Shown here piece after piece: positions 16,599 to 27,108 of a DNA stretch of 64,000 nt. The stretch is from contig NZ_JAHKPK010000018.1 in assembly GCF_018860665.1 (NCBI RefSeq), positions 186,001-250,000 on the forward strand. Direction: 5' to 3'. This DNA comes from Pacificibacter marinus (GTDB taxonomy: Bacteria > Pseudomonadota > Alphaproteobacteria > Rhodobacterales > Rhodobacteraceae). A model generated the notes under the pieces. The model made no database searches. It saw nothing but the letters and a program-made list of their open reading frames with translations, and was not told the origin of the DNA. Each line of letters begins with the position of its first letter. Position 1 is the stretch's first letter. Both the position numbers and the translations under genes were made by a program.

Positions 16599-18155
16599 TC
16601 AGCGCCGCCAAAATTCAGGGTTCAGCAGGGCAACAATCGCCAACATTTCAAGCCGTCCCAGCACCATAGTGGCCGCCAAAATCGCTTTTGGGATCGAGTC
16701 CAAGTCTGCATAACTGAGGGGAACTTCGGCAGCAAAATAGACAAGCGGTCCGGTGGTCGTCAACGCGGACACCGTGAACACAGCCGCGGCTTCAAAATGC
16801 AGACCAAACAAGGACAGCGCCATCATCACAACGGCAATCGTCAGCGCGAACAACATGAAATAGACCCAAGCCACATAGGCGCCTTGGCGGCGCAATCTAC
16901 GCGCCGTTGCCCCTGCGCCACCAACAGAGTTTGGCGAAATCATCTTTTCAATCTCACGTTCACCATGACGTACCAAAGCATACAGACGCAGCAATTTCAC
17001 GCCTCCCGCCGTTGTGGCAACACCGCCGCCAAACACAGCCAAACCGAACAGCAATACCCCAGGCGCTTGCAGCCCAGACCACAGCCGCGCGGCATCCCAA
17101 CTGCTGCTTTCAAATCCTGTGGTGGTCAAAAACGACATCACCATAAACGCGCTGCCCCACAGGGCTTGCAGTGCCGCAATCGCATTGTTTTGCTCGGACA
17201 CGCCCAAAGCGCCGCCCCAGTGGCGCAGAAACAAAACAATCGGCAATCCAACCAGCAACACCAAGGCGATCTTCATTTCTGAATCGCGGCGCAGCGGTTT
17301 GACGTCATTGCCAACTTGATCAACAGTGAAGGTCTTGCGCGACAAGGCCAGACTTAAAAAAGCAAAGACAAGTAGCTCGGCCCCGAAATTAGAGTGGCCT
17401 TCGACAAAGCCACCGACAGGCGAAATACCAGAGGTCGCCATCGTAGACATCGCGTGACACAGTGCCACAAAAGGCGTGGCCCCCGTCATCGCCAAAGCAA
17501 ACCACAACACCAAAGTCAGGCCTAAATAGACAGGAAAAAGTCGTTGTGTGTAGCGTGACAACCGCTCAGGTCCAGCGGCCACACGCACGATTTGCGAGGC
17601 CCCTGATGTGACCACATTTCCTGTGGTCGGCGCCCGCGCAGAAATGACTTCGAAACCACCCAAGTTGAGTGGCGCCAGCACGGCGATGGCCGTCACCCAA
17701 GCGAACAATCCCCCAAGCCAGCCCACAATTGCAATCCAAAGATGCACCGTTGTCGGCAGGCGGTTGGGGTCTTCAAACACGGTGGCCCCTGTTGTGGTCA
17801 ACGCGGAGACCATTTCAAAATAGGCGTTGAAAAAGGTGGTGTTGGGAATGGCTTCTGAGAATGGCACAGCCAACATCACGGGCAGCACAGTGTAGGCCGC
17901 TATGAGCACCAAAAGCTGGTTGCGCCCTTCGCGGTCACGGTCCTTGCGGGTGTCACGGTCTTCTGTGTCCTCGCCGCGAAACCGCGTTATCGCGACCAAA
18001 CAGGCCAAAGTCCCAAATAAGATGCCAGAGTAAAAGAACGACCGCGAGGCCAAGAACTGTGATACCAGCCCGCCATAAATGGCCGGCAGCATCATCGCGC
18101 CAGAGCAGATCAACATCAGTTGAACAAAGAACGGCATTCGCGAGAAACGGTTCAT
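16599..18155 (-). CDS. trkH: Trk-system potassium uptake protein TrkH
   Basis: Potassium-translocating membrane subunit of 518 residues with about ten or more hydrophobic segments. Selectivity-filter-like loops are visible as 'SALTTTGATVFEDPN', 'STMATSGISPVGGF', 'SFLTTTGFESSSWD' and 'SALTTTGPLVYFA', the four pore repeats of the SKT superfamily. Its start shares one base with the trkA stop, so the two are translationally coupled. A charged patch 'RGEDTEDRDTRKDRDREGR' near residue 60-80 in a cytoplasmic loop is longer than I expect for the family. Confidence 0.95.
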   Translation of the reverse strand: MNRFSRMPFFVQLMLICSGAMMLPAIYGGLVSQFLASRSFFYSGILFGTLACLVAITRFRGEDTEDRDTRKDRDREGRNQLLVLIAAYTVLPVMLAVPFSEAIPNTTFFNAYFEMVSALTTTGATVFEDPNRLPTTVHLWIAIVGWLGGLFAWVTAIAVLAPLNLGGFEVISARAPTTGNVVTSGASQIVRVAAGPERLSRYTQRLFPVYLGLTLVLWFALAMTGATPFVALCHAMSTMATSGISPVGGFVEGHSNFGAELLVFAFLSLALSRKTFTVDQVGNDVKPLRRDSEMKIALVLLVGLPIVLFLRHWGGALGVSEQNNAIAALQALWGSAFMVMSFLTTTGFESSSWDAARLWSGLQAPGVLLFGLAVFGGGVATTAGGVKLLRLYALVRHGEREIEKMISPNSVGGAGATARRLRRQGAYVAWVYFMLFALTIAVVMMALSLFGLHFEAAAVFTVSALTTTGPLVYFAAEVPLSYADLDSIPKAILAATMVLGRLEMLAIVALLNPEFWRR

Positions 18156-19531
18156 TAGAAGTAGTCGATCGAAACTTGCAAAAGGCGTTCCACTTCGGGA
18201 ACATCTGCGACCAATGAGAATAACGTAATCACATCGCCCTCTTCAATGCGGGTTTCTGATGCGGGCTTCATGTATTTGTCGCCTCGCATAACCGCCCCGA
18301 TCAAAACGCCCTCTGGGAAATCGATATCACGAATGCGACGCCCCGACAAAGGCGACGTCGATAATACCTGCGCCTCGATGACCTCAGCCTCGCCGTCCCC
18401 GATGGAATAGACGTTGCGCACACGGCCGTGGCGTATGTGACGCAAAATGGACGATACAGTTGTGGCGCGTGGGTTGATATAGGCGTCAATGTCGAGCGCC
18501 GTCAAAACGGGCACCAAAGACGGATCATTCACCAGACAAATCGCCATGGCACAGCCCGCTTGTTTGGCGCGCACAGCCGACAACATGTTCACTTTATCAT
18601 CGTCGGTCACACATAAAACAGCATCTGCACGCGCGATACCTGCTTCGGTCAAAACCTCGTTGTCCAAAGCGTCCCCGTGCAACACAATCGTGCGCTCAAG
18701 GGCATCGGCGGCTTTTTCTGCGATGATGCGGTTTTTCTCAATCACCTTCGCGCGCACACGTTCAGTCCGTGCCTCAAGCGCTTGAGCCACACCCAGACCA
18801 ACGTTGCCACCGCCCAAAATCACCACGCGCTCTTGTTTGCGATTGGTTTTGCCGAAAATTTCCAAGGACCGTTTTAGATCCTCGGAATGGGCAAACAAAT
18901 AGACATCATCACCTGCATAGAGCTGATCGTCGGCGTTGGGCGAAAACAAAGAACCTTCACGCCGCACGCCGACCACGATGGCCCGCAGGGTCGAAAACAG
19001 ATCGGTCAATTCGCGCAAAGAGGTGTTGAGAACGGGACAACTTTCATCCAGCGAAATCCCGATCAACTGCGCCACGCCGCCAAAGAACGCTTGTGTGTCA
19101 AAGGCGGCAGGTGCTGCTAGGCGACGCAAGGCGGCTTCGGCCACTTCCTTTTCGGGTGAAATCACCACATCGATGGGCATGTGATCGCGGCGATACAGAT
19201 CAGAATAGATCGCTGTCAAATAAGATTGCGCCCGCAATCGTGCGATTTTTCGCGGCACGTTGAACACCGAATGCGCCACCTGACAGGTGACCATATTGAC
19301 CTCATCCGAATGGGTGGCGGCGATGATCATATCCGCATCGCGCGCCCCTGCTTTGTCAAGCACATCGGGGTAAGACGCAAAGCCCTCGATCCCTTGGACA
19401 TCCAACGTATCCGTGGCACGGCGCACCAAGTCGGGATTGTTATCCACAACCGTAACATCGTTCTTTTCGCCAGACAGCTGGCGTGCGATTTGCCAGCCCA
19501 CTTGGCCAGCGCCGCAAATGATGACTTTCAT
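18155..19531 (-). CDS. trkA: Trk-system regulatory subunit TrkA
   Basis: Cytoplasmic nucleotide-binding regulator of 458 residues that gates TrkH. It contains two RCK_N Rossmann domains, 'VIICGAGQVGWQIARQL' (3-19) and 'RVVILGGGNVGLGVAQAL' (about 232-250). Each is followed by an RCK_C domain ('LFSTLRAIVVGVRREGSL' and 'DIDFPEGVLIGAVMRGDK'). This is the normal length and architecture. It is embedded in the ntr cluster, 98 bases after ntrX, the arrangement seen in many alphaproteobacteria. Confidence 0.96.
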   Translation of the reverse strand: MKVIICGAGQVGWQIARQLSGEKNDVTVVDNNPDLVRRATDTLDVQGIEGFASYPDVLDKAGARDADMIIAATHSDEVNMVTCQVAHSVFNVPRKIARLRAQSYLTAIYSDLYRRDHMPIDVVISPEKEVAEAALRRLAAPAAFDTQAFFGGVAQLIGISLDESCPVLNTSLRELTDLFSTLRAIVVGVRREGSLFSPNADDQLYAGDDVYLFAHSEDLKRSLEIFGKTNRKQERVVILGGGNVGLGVAQALEARTERVRAKVIEKNRIIAEKAADALERTIVLHGDALDNEVLTEAGIARADAVLCVTDDDKVNMLSAVRAKQAGCAMAICLVNDPSLVPVLTALDIDAYINPRATTVSSILRHIRHGRVRNVYSIGDGEAEVIEAQVLSTSPLSGRRIRDIDFPEGVLIGAVMRGDKYMKPASETRIEEGDVITLFSLVADVPEVERLLQVSIDYF

Positions 19532-19629
19532 CGCATCATCCCTTGTTGTTCACGCCTTGGTTCTCACACCTGTCGCGCATGGTCAACGCTTGTCCGGTCC
19601 CCGTAACGCGATCCAATCGAACCTGAGGG

Positions 19630-21033
19630 TTATTCGACCTCTTCAGGCACATAAGCCACACGACCGCCTGATTTATTACCAGTGACCACACCCAAGGATT
19701 TCAACTTGCGGTGCAACGCAGAGCGTTCCATACCAACAAAGGTCGCTGTGCGTGAAATATTTCCACCGAAGCGATTGATTTGGGTCAACAAATACTCGCG
19801 TTCAAACAATTCACGCGCTTCGCGCAGCGGCAAGGTGGCGATGCTTGGTGACAAGATAGACCGTCCATCGTCTTCGCCTTGCGCAGATTGTTCTGGCAAC
19901 TCGTCCGCTGAAATATCTTCGGTGCTATCGCCCAAAATCAACACACGTTCGATCACATTTTTCAACTGACGCACATTGCCCGGCCAAGCCAATGTTTGCA
20001 GCATAGCTGTGGCATCGCTGGACAATTTGCGTAAAGGCAGACCTTGGAATTTGTTGAACTGCTCGATAAAGGCTTCGGCCAAAACCGGAATATCTTCGCG
20101 GCGTTTTTCCAGTGCGGGCACTTCAATCGGCACCACATTCAAGCGGTGAAACAGTTCCTCGCGGAAATTGCCCAAAGCGATTTCTTGGGCCAAATCACGA
20201 CTTGTGGACGAAATAACCCGCAAATCGACTGAGACTTTTTCAGTCCCCCCAACACGTGTGAACCGTTGATCCACCAAAACCCGAAGTATTTTGGATTGGG
20301 TGCCCGCAGGCATATCGGCCACTTCATCGAAATAGATCACGCCGCCGTTGGCCTGTTCCAACAACCCTTTTTCAACACCTTTTTCGGGCGTTTCGCGCCC
20401 AAACAACACATCTTCCATCCGGTCGGGTTCAATCGTCGCAGAGCTGACCGTCACAAAAGGATAGCCTCCGCGATCAGAATGGCTGTGAATGAACCGCGCC
20501 GCCACTTCCTTACCAACGCCTGCAGGCCCTGTGAGCATCACACGGCCATTGGATTTGGTGACTTTCTCAAGATTGGATTTCAACTGTTTGAACGCAGCCG
20601 ATCCGCCGATCATATCAATTTCACCGCCATCTTTGCGTTTAAGAGCGGTGTTTTCGCGACGTAAACGCGAGGTCTCCATCGCACGGCCAACAACAACCAT
20701 CAACTGGTCGATGTTAAACGGTTTTTCGATAAAGTCATAAGCGCCCTGCTTGATCGCAGCCACCGCAATTTCGATATTGCCGTGGCCAGAGATGATAATA
20801 ATCGGCACCTCAGGATGTTCACGTTTGACATGTTTCAGAATGTCGATCCCATCCATGTGGCTGTCTTTCAACCAGATGTCCAAGACCATCAAAGACGGCA
20901 CGGCTGCATCGATTTCGGCCATACAGGCTTCTGCATTCGCGGCCAAACGGGTCTCAAACCCTTCATCACGCAAAATGTCCCCAATCAACTCACGAATATC
21001 GCGTTCATCGTCGACGATTAAAATATCAGACAT
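19630..21033 (-). CDS. ntrX: Response regulator NtrX
   Basis: NtrC-family regulator of 467 residues paired with NtrY. The receiver domain (1-118) has phospho-acceptor Asp52 in 'LMVLDIWLKD' and Lys104. The AAA+ domain has Walker A 'GPAGVGKE' (169-176) and Walker B 'GVIYFDEVAD' (231-240). A Fis-type helix-turn-helix lies at the C-terminus ('GGNISRTATFVGMERSALHR'). Between the walkers the expected GAFTGA loop is absent: 'LFGRETPEKGVEKGLLEQ' stands there. It therefore probably does not open sigma-54 promoters. NtrX proteins govern envelope, respiration and nitrogen traits in alphaproteobacteria. It lies 20 bases after ntrY. Confidence 0.95.
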   Translation of the reverse strand: MSDILIVDDERDIRELIGDILRDEGFETRLAANAEACMAEIDAAVPSLMVLDIWLKDSHMDGIDILKHVKREHPEVPIIIISGHGNIEIAVAAIKQGAYDFIEKPFNIDQLMVVVGRAMETSRLRRENTALKRKDGGEIDMIGGSAAFKQLKSNLEKVTKSNGRVMLTGPAGVGKEVAARFIHSHSDRGGYPFVTVSSATIEPDRMEDVLFGRETPEKGVEKGLLEQANGGVIYFDEVADMPAGTQSKILRVLVDQRFTRVGGTEKVSVDLRVISSTSRDLAQEIALGNFREELFHRLNVVPIEVPALEKRREDIPVLAEAFIEQFNKFQGLPLRKLSSDATAMLQTLAWPGNVRQLKNVIERVLILGDSTEDISADELPEQSAQGEDDGRSILSPSIATLPLREARELFEREYLLTQINRFGGNISRTATFVGMERSALHRKLKSLGVVTGNKSGGRVAYVPEEVE

Positions 21034-21053
21034 GCCCTACTCCCACTCTTCAA

Positions 21054-23315
21054 TCACACTGCAAGCTTTTCTTTTACTTGATTTATTTCTGGAACCAGCA
21101 AATCCAATTTTACGGTGGCGCAGGCTCCTATACGCCCCGACGGGTCCAAAGGCACGCCGTCACTTAACGTGAGCGTCCCCCCGTGTTCATCGATAATCTT
21201 TTTCACAATCGGCAATCCCAACCCTGTGCCCTTATCGCGTGTCGTCACATAAGGTTCGAACAGGCGAGATCGGTCCTCAGGCAAGCCAATGCCGTTGTCG
21301 GTGATTGTGATGACCGCTTGGCCGTTGTCCTCTGACATCGCCACCCGAATAACCGGCCTATACCCCATTGGCAGGCCCCGCTCGCCAAGACCTTCAATCG
21401 CTTCCCCTGCATTCTTGATCAGGTTCGTGAGCGCTTGTCCGATCATCGTGGCGTCCACTTCGGCCACTGCGATAGCAGGTTCGATCTGGGTCTCGATCGA
21501 GACGCCCGCTTGCGCATTGCGCTGCAACAGCACAGCGCCATTGATCAATTCCACCAAATCTTGCTCGCGCCGCTCTGGGCTTGGCATACGGGCAAATTTC
21601 GAAAACTCGTCAACGATACGGCGCAAATCACCGGTCTGGCGCACAATCACAGAAGTGTATTGCTCTAACGCCTCACGATCCACTTCGCCCATGCCTTTGC
21701 CAAACTTTCGCAAAATACGCTCTGCGGACAATTGAATGGGCGTTAAAGGGTTCTTGATCTCATGCGCGATGCGCCGCGCCACATCGGCCCAGGCCGCCAT
21801 GCGTTGTGCACTGACCAAATCAGTCACATCGTCGAAGGCCACAACATAGCCTTCAAGCGCGCCATCGACATCCCGCCTGCGCGCGATCCGTACCAACAGG
21901 CTTTCTTGTGCCTCAGACCGGATCAAACGAATTTCATCTTGAACGACCTCGCGTCCATGATCCTGCAAGGATTGGAACAATGGTCCAAATTCTGGCACGG
22001 CAACACTCAACGGCGCCTCGATCACATCGCTGTCAACCACCGAGAGCAACCCTTCGGCGGATGGGTTGAGCAATGAAATGCAGCCCTTGGAATCCAATGC
22101 GATCACACCGGCAGTCACAGAGCCCAAAACGGAATCAAACAGGCGGCGACGACGTTCAATTTGAACGTTACGCTCCAACAACGTGTCGTGTTGGACTTTC
22201 AATTCGCGGGTCATTTGGTTGAATACACGGCCCAAAATGGCGATCTCGTCATCGCCTTGCTCTTCGGACACGCGTGCGGTCAAATCGCCCTCTTTCACAC
22301 GGTTTGACGCCTCAACAAGACGCCCGACAGGGCGCGCAAGCCGTTCGGCGAACCATAAACCAACCCATGTGGCGGCCAAAATCAAGATAAGCGCAAAAGC
22401 CAAATAAATGAGACCAAACTCAAACAGCAGCCGCCCGCGTTCGCTTTCAAGCTGATTGTACAAAGTCACCGTTTCTTGGGTTTCGTCCAGCAAGCTTAGA
22501 ATCGCCCCATCCACATCGCGGGTGACATAAAGGTAGCGATCAGAGAACCCTGCCAAGCGCAGCAAAGCGCGGCTTTCATTGATGTCCCAGTCATCAATCA
22601 AAACCAATTCACCTGCTTCGGCACGCAACAATTGTTCTGGCGTGGGCTGTTCATAGTCGAACAGATAGGACCGTTCGCCGCGCGCTTTGATCTCGCCCTC
22701 GCCGTTGATAACATAAGCCTCGCGTAAGCCGCGCTGGATCAACCCTTGCCCTTGATTAAGCACTTCGCGCAGCGCGCCATCGGGTAAAATCGTCACTGCA
22801 CGGCGGCGTTCAGTGATGAAGACAGCCAAGCTGCGGGTATCAGAGGCCAGACCATCGCGATGTTCGCCCTCATAGGCCTCAGCCGCGGCCAAAGATGAGC
22901 CAACAACATTGCGCACACGATCCGAAAACCAGCCCTCTAGACCGAAATTCAACGAGACGACGGCAAAGACAGCGACCGTCACTGTGGGAATAAGCGCCAA
23001 AAGCACGAAAACGCCAGTCAAGCGCAGGTGCAAACGCGATCCCGCAGAATGGGCGCGCCGCGCCGCAATCATTTTAACAACACGCTGCGCCACCAATCCG
23101 GCGACAAGAAGAACATAGACCAGATCTGACAAAAGAACGCCACGCAAAGCGGTCGAAGAGGCGTAAATATCAAGCGGTCCGACAACCACGAATGTGGCAA
23201 CAGCAAGGATAGGCCCCAGCGCAAACAAGGCGATGGTCGCCCAATTTTGAAGACGTCGCACACGTCGCAGACGCATCAGCTTGTTCAAGCTTGTTTTCGC
23301 TATAGGCTTGCGCAA
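21054..23315 (-). CDS. ntrY: Membrane sensor histidine kinase NtrY
   Basis: A 753-residue multi-pass sensor kinase. Hydrophobic segments lie at about 27-47, 60-80, 100-122 and 298-322, with a periplasmic region between the last two. A HAMP domain follows (about 322-380, 'RLARPVGRLVEASNRVKEGD'), then a PAS domain (about 390-500). HisKA has the phospho-acceptor His518 in '[15 protein letters not shown]', and HATPase_c carries 'NLIKNAGEAIE' and 'DNGIGLPEDRS'. It phosphorylates NtrX, encoded 20 bases downstream. A 118-base gap separates it from ntrC, so it may have its own promoter. Confidence 0.95.
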   Translation of the reverse strand: MRKPIAKTSLNKLMRLRRVRRLQNWATIALFALGPILAVATFVVVGPLDIYASSTALRGVLLSDLVYVLLVAGLVAQRVVKMIAARRAHSAGSRLHLRLTGVFVLLALIPTVTVAVFAVVSLNFGLEGWFSDRVRNVVGSSLAAAEAYEGEHRDGLASDTRSLAVFITERRRAVTILPDGALREVLNQGQGLIQRGLREAYVINGEGEIKARGERSYLFDYEQPTPEQLLRAEAGELVLIDDWDINESRALLRLAGFSDRYLYVTRDVDGAILSLLDETQETVTLYNQLESERGRLLFEFGLIYLAFALILILAATWVGLWFAERLARPVGRLVEASNRVKEGDLTARVSEEQGDDEIAILGRVFNQMTRELKVQHDTLLERNVQIERRRRLFDSVLGSVTAGVIALDSKGCISLLNPSAEGLLSVVDSDVIEAPLSVAVPEFGPLFQSLQDHGREVVQDEIRLIRSEAQESLLVRIARRRDVDGALEGYVVAFDDVTDLVSAQRMAAWADVARRIAHEIKNPLTPIQLSAERILRKFGKGMGEVDREALEQYTSVIVRQTGDLRRIVDEFSKFARMPSPERREQDLVELINGAVLLQRNAQAGVSIETQIEPAIAVAEVDATMIGQALTNLIKNAGEAIEGLGERGLPMGYRPVIRVAMSEDNGQAVITITDNGIGLPEDRSRLFEPYVTTRDKGTGLGLPIVKKIIDEHGGTLTLSDGVPLDPSGRIGACATVKLDLLVPEINQVKEKLAV

Positions 23316-23433
23316 AGCTGCCCCCAGACTGATATCAAAACCGTGGGGCGTTCCCCCACCCCCCTGTATTTTTGAAGCGCAAGAAGCGTGACGATTCTGT
23401 CACTGCGCCCAAATCAACACGGGTGTGGCGGTT

Positions 23434-24807
23434 TTACATCAATTTGCGGCGGCGTGTCACCTGAATATCGAGGTCATTGATCTTTTTACGCAAGGTATTG
23501 CGGTTGATCCCTAGCAAATCAGCACATTTAGCCTGATTTCCACCGACGGCATCCAAGGCGATTTCGATCAACGGCCCCTCAACTTCCTTCAAAATGCGCT
23601 GATATAGACCGGGAGGTGGCAAAACACCGCCATGCAAATCGAAATAACGACGCAGATGTTTGTTCACAGAAGCCGCCAGCTTTTCACCATCGCCGCCGCC
23701 CTGCAGCGGTTCAATCGCAGGCTGGTTGCCCAAGACAAGCTCGACCTCTGCGCGGGTGATTTCTTCTTCAGGAGCTGTGACAATCAAGCGGCGAATGGTG
23801 TTTTCAAGCTGGCGTACATTGCCCGGCCAACTATAAGCGCGCACCAATTCAGTGGCCTCCGCCGTAAAGCGACGCAAGGCCATGCCATCTCTGTCGGCTT
23901 TGCCAAAGAAATATTCGGCCAACAAAGGAATGTCATCCACACGTTCGCGCAGGCTTGGCACCGACAAGGTCACGCCACCAAGGCGATAGAACAGATCTTG
24001 GCGAAAGGCACCGCTTTCCATTTTGGCGCTCAAATCGGCCTGAGATGTCGCCATAATACGAGGCGAATGATCGGTGAAGCTGTCCAACATGCGCACAATG
24101 CGCGCTTGAGCTTCTTCGTCCAGATCACCGACTTCATCAAACAAAATAGAGCCATTTTTAGCGCGTGAAATCACGGCAGCCGGCCCTTCCATCGTCGCCA
24201 ATTCCGTGGCGGTGACCACCACCAGCGGCAAAGACCGTCGGTCGGAAAAATCGTGAATGGCACGGGCGATCAGCGATTTACCTGTGCCACTTTCTCCAGT
24301 GATCAAGACTGGTAAATCCGTGTTCATCACACGCGCCACCAAACGGTACAGGGTCTGCATCGCAGGTGTACGTCCAACCAAAGGCAAATCTTCTTGGATT
24401 TCGCTGGGGGCTTTTGCGGTCGAGGGCGCTGGGTTGGCGCGGCGTTTGACTTCCAACGCTTTGGCAGCCCGCTTCATCAGATCAGGCAGATCGAAAGGTT
24501 TGGGCAGATAGTCAAAAGCTTCGGCTTCGGCCGCCTGAATCGCGGTCATAATCGTGTTCTGCGCCGAGATCACAATCACCGGCAAGCCAGGGCGCACTTT
24601 GGCAATCTTGGGCAGGGCTTCCAAGCCATTGCCATCAGGCATCATCACATCAGAGATTACCAAATCCCCTTTGCCTTCTTCCACCCAACGCATCAATGTC
24701 ACCAAGGACGAGGTTGCATGTACTTTACATCCCGCCCGCGTCAAAGCCTGCGTCAGCACCGTGCGAATTGTGCGGTCGTCATCTGCGACGAGGATTGTGC
24801 CGTCCAT
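23434..24807 (-). CDS. ntrC: Nitrogen regulator NtrC (variant without GAFTGA)
   Basis: Response regulator of 457 residues. The receiver has Asp53 in '[12 protein letters not shown]'. The AAA+ domain has Walker A 'GESGTGKS' (171-178) and Walker B 'ILFDEVGD' (221-228). A Fis-type helix-turn-helix is at the end ('[20 protein letters not shown]'). Only about 43 residues separate the two walkers and the GAFTGA loop that contacts sigma-54 is deleted. The same deletion is known in Rhodobacter capsulatus NtrC, which works with the housekeeping sigma factor. It should activate nitrogen-assimilation genes when phosphorylated by NtrB. Confidence 0.95.
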   Translation of the reverse strand: MDGTILVADDDRTIRTVLTQALTRAGCKVHATSSLVTLMRWVEEGKGDLVISDVMMPDGNGLEALPKIAKVRPGLPVIVISAQNTIMTAIQAAEAEAFDYLPKPFDLPDLMKRAAKALEVKRRANPAPSTAKAPSEIQEDLPLVGRTPAMQTLYRLVARVMNTDLPVLITGESGTGKSLIARAIHDFSDRRSLPLVVVTATELATMEGPAAVISRAKNGSILFDEVGDLDEEAQARIVRMLDSFTDHSPRIMATSQADLSAKMESGAFRQDLFYRLGGVTLSVPSLRERVDDIPLLAEYFFGKADRDGMALRRFTAEATELVRAYSWPGNVRQLENTIRRLIVTAPEEEITRAEVELVLGNQPAIEPLQGGGDGEKLAASVNKHLRRYFDLHGGVLPPPGLYQRILKEVEGPLIEIALDAVGGNQAKCADLLGINRNTLRKKINDLDIQVTRRRKLM

Positions 24808-24888
24808 TTTAAACTCTCCTTAAGTACCCGTATCGATCTTAACACGGTGCCCGCAACGCGAGCCTTTTATTACGAAATAGTCACGTCC

Positions 24889-25965
24889 CTAAGACGGCTC
24901 TTTGGGTGCCACGGGAAGTGAAATGCGGAACACAGTCTTTCCAGGATTGGACTCTACCGAAATCCAACCTTCGTGATCCGATATGATTTTTGACACCAAC
25001 GCCAAGCCCAATCCGGTGCCGTTTTCACGCCCCGAAACAAAGGGTTCGAAAATATCGCCAGCGATTTCAGGCGGCAAACCGGGGCCGTCGTCTATGATTT
25101 CGACTTGCAGCGGCAAGGCCGCGCCAGAGCCATCTTTGCGGCGCAACCTGAGCGACAAATCGTAAAACGTCCGAATGCGGATCACCCCGCCTTCTTTTTT
25201 GTCAGATGCTTCTGCCGCGTTTTTAAACAGGTTCAAAAACACCTGCATAAACTGATCGCCATCGACAAATGTGGGCGGCAATGAAGGATCAAACTCTTCG
25301 ACAAATTTCATCGACGCCGCATAGGACAACTGCGCGGACTTGCGCGCGCGATCAATCAGATCATGTACATTAATGGGGCGACGTGACGGAGGGCGCAGGT
25401 TGCCAAATTGCTCGACTTGTTCCAAAAGCGCGACGATGCGGCGGCTTTCTTCAACAATAAGATCGGTCAGCTCTTGGTCTTCGGCCGAAATCCCCATGGA
25501 CAACAATTGCGCCGCCCCAGTGATCCCCGCCAGAGGATTTTTAATTTCATGCGCCAGCATTTCGGCCATACCAATGGCAGAGCGCGCAGAGGATTTCACC
25601 GAATGCGACCGCCCCAATCGATCTGCGATTTGGCGCGGTTCCATCAACAGCAAAACCCAACCAGGCTTGCCAGACAAAGGCGCGATTTGGATATTGCATT
25701 GCACAGGTGCCGCGTTGCCACCTGAGACATCGACATTGTTGATAAACATTGGCGCATCATCACGACGCACGCGCTCGAATGCCTCTTCCAAAGGTGCATC
25801 AATCGCCAGCTTGTCCATCACTGGCACGCCGCGCATCGATTTGGCGGAGGCGTTGAGAAACCCTTCGGCAGATGAATTCACTTCACAAATTTTATCATCA
25901 TCTGACACGATGATCGATGGCACCGGCAATGAGGGCCATAATGTTTCAAATGAGGTCGCGCTCAT
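24889..25965 (-). CDS. ntrB: Nitrogen sensor histidine kinase NtrB
   Basis: Soluble two-component kinase of 358 residues. A PAS domain (about 10-110) is followed by HisKA with phospho-acceptor His139 in '[16 protein letters not shown]' and by HATPase_c with '[10 protein letters not shown]', '[15 protein letters not shown]' and '[12 protein letters not shown]'. No membrane segment is visible, as expected for NtrB, which is controlled by PII proteins. Its start overlaps the dusB stop by four bases (ATGA), placing it in the dusB-ntrBC transcript; ntrC follows after 81 bases. Confidence 0.96.
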   Translation of the reverse strand: MSATSFETLWPSLPVPSIIVSDDDKICEVNSSAEGFLNASAKSMRGVPVMDKLAIDAPLEEAFERVRRDDAPMFINNVDVSGGNAAPVQCNIQIAPLSGKPGWVLLLMEPRQIADRLGRSHSVKSSARSAIGMAEMLAHEIKNPLAGITGAAQLLSMGISAEDQELTDLIVEESRRIVALLEQVEQFGNLRPPSRRPINVHDLIDRARKSAQLSYAASMKFVEEFDPSLPPTFVDGDQFMQVFLNLFKNAAEASDKKEGGVIRIRTFYDLSLRLRRKDGSGAALPLQVEIIDDGPGLPPEIAGDIFEPFVSGRENGTGLGLALVSKIISDHEGWISVESNPGKTVFRISLPVAPKEPS

Positions 25966-26942
25966 GCGGCTCTCCCTTTCTCAGACAAAGCGCTCGGCAA
26001 GTGGTCAAACACTTTGCGCGGGTCTTTGAGGGTCAAAATTTCTTTACGCAGTCCAGTTGGCGTGTTGGCCGTATCCATGTACCAGCCCAGATGTTTGCGC
26101 ATCACACGCCCGCCTATTTCGACGCCATAAAACGACAGGCCTGCCTCAAAATGACCGGCAACCATATCGGCAAATGCGTGTCCATCAGGCTCGACCGGTT
26201 CAGCCGCGCCCATAATATGCGCCGCAACTTGCGCCAAAAGCCAAGGTTGCCCCTGTGCGCCCCGCCCGATCATCACGCCGTCCGCGCCGGATTGATCCAA
26301 CGCGTCTTTGGCCTTGTCGGTCGAGGTGATATCGCCATTGGCGATCACAGGAATACGAACAGCATTTTTCACGGCACGGATCGCAGCCCAATCGGCTGAT
26401 CCTTTATACATCTGACAGCGTGTGCGTCCGTGGATGGTGATCATTTGAATGCCAGCGGCTTCTGCACGTCGGGCCAATTCCGGCGCGTTGAGCAAAGCGT
26501 CATCCCAACCCAAACGCGTCTTCAACGTCACAGGCACATCGACAGCCGCCACGACAGCTTCGATCAAGGTCAGCGCGTGATCCAGATCGCGCATCAATGC
26601 GGACCCTGAATAGCCGCTCACAACTTTTTTCGCAGGGCAGCCCATATTGATGTCAATAATGCGTGCGCCGTTGGCTTCGACCATCTTGGCCGCCTCGCCC
26701 ATCCAATGCGCCTCGCGTCCCGCCAATTGCACGGCGGTGTTTTCGACCCCAAAGCCAAGCTCGGCCTTTTCGCGCGAACCAGGGCGGGCGTTCAGCATAT
26801 CATGGCTCGCCACCATTTCAGACACAACAAGTCCTGCGCCGAAGGACGCGACAAGATCGCGAAACGGCAAATCCGTAATCCCCGCCATAGGGGCGAGAAA
26901 GATCGGCGGGTCTAGAGTTATGTCTGCCAAATGAACGGGCAA
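25962..26942 (-). CDS. dusB: tRNA-dihydrouridine synthase (NifR3/DusB family)
   Basis: FMN-dependent enzyme of 326 residues that reduces uridines in tRNA D-loops. It has a TIM barrel opening '[19 protein letters not shown]' and the FMN/catalytic region '[20 protein letters not shown]', whose Cys in 'GCPA' is the proton donor. It also has '[15 protein letters not shown]', '[11 protein letters not shown]' and '[13 protein letters not shown]'. The name nifR3 reflects its conserved place upstream of ntrBC in this class, which is also seen here, with a four-base overlap into ntrB. It diverges from ispDF. Confidence 0.96.
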   Translation of the reverse strand: MPVHLADITLDPPIFLAPMAGITDLPFRDLVASFGAGLVVSEMVASHDMLNARPGSREKAELGFGVENTAVQLAGREAHWMGEAAKMVEANGARIIDINMGCPAKKVVSGYSGSALMRDLDHALTLIEAVVAAVDVPVTLKTRLGWDDALLNAPELARRAEAAGIQMITIHGRTRCQMYKGSADWAAIRAVKNAVRIPVIANGDITSTDKAKDALDQSGADGVMIGRGAQGQPWLLAQVAAHIMGAAEPVEPDGHAFADMVAGHFEAGLSFYGVEIGGRVMRKHLGWYMDTANTPTGLRKEILTLKDPRKVFDHLPSALSEKGRAA

Positions 26943-27108
26943 GCGATTAATCCTTGTGCATATTAATCATGGGTATCTGTGTATCGACAGAGTCGCAAAG
27001 GGTAGAGCGCAAAAAAATGGCTTAAAAACGTATTTGCCTAAAATTTAATCACACCACACGATTTACGCGGCCATTGCTTTGAGCCTCACCACATATTATC
27101 CACGCGGC

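Noticed and set aside
23341-23366. GC-rich hairpin between ntrC and ntrY
   Set aside because: GTGGGG/CCCCAC can pair but there is no T-tract on the relevant strand and the C-rich flank makes the pairing ambiguous.
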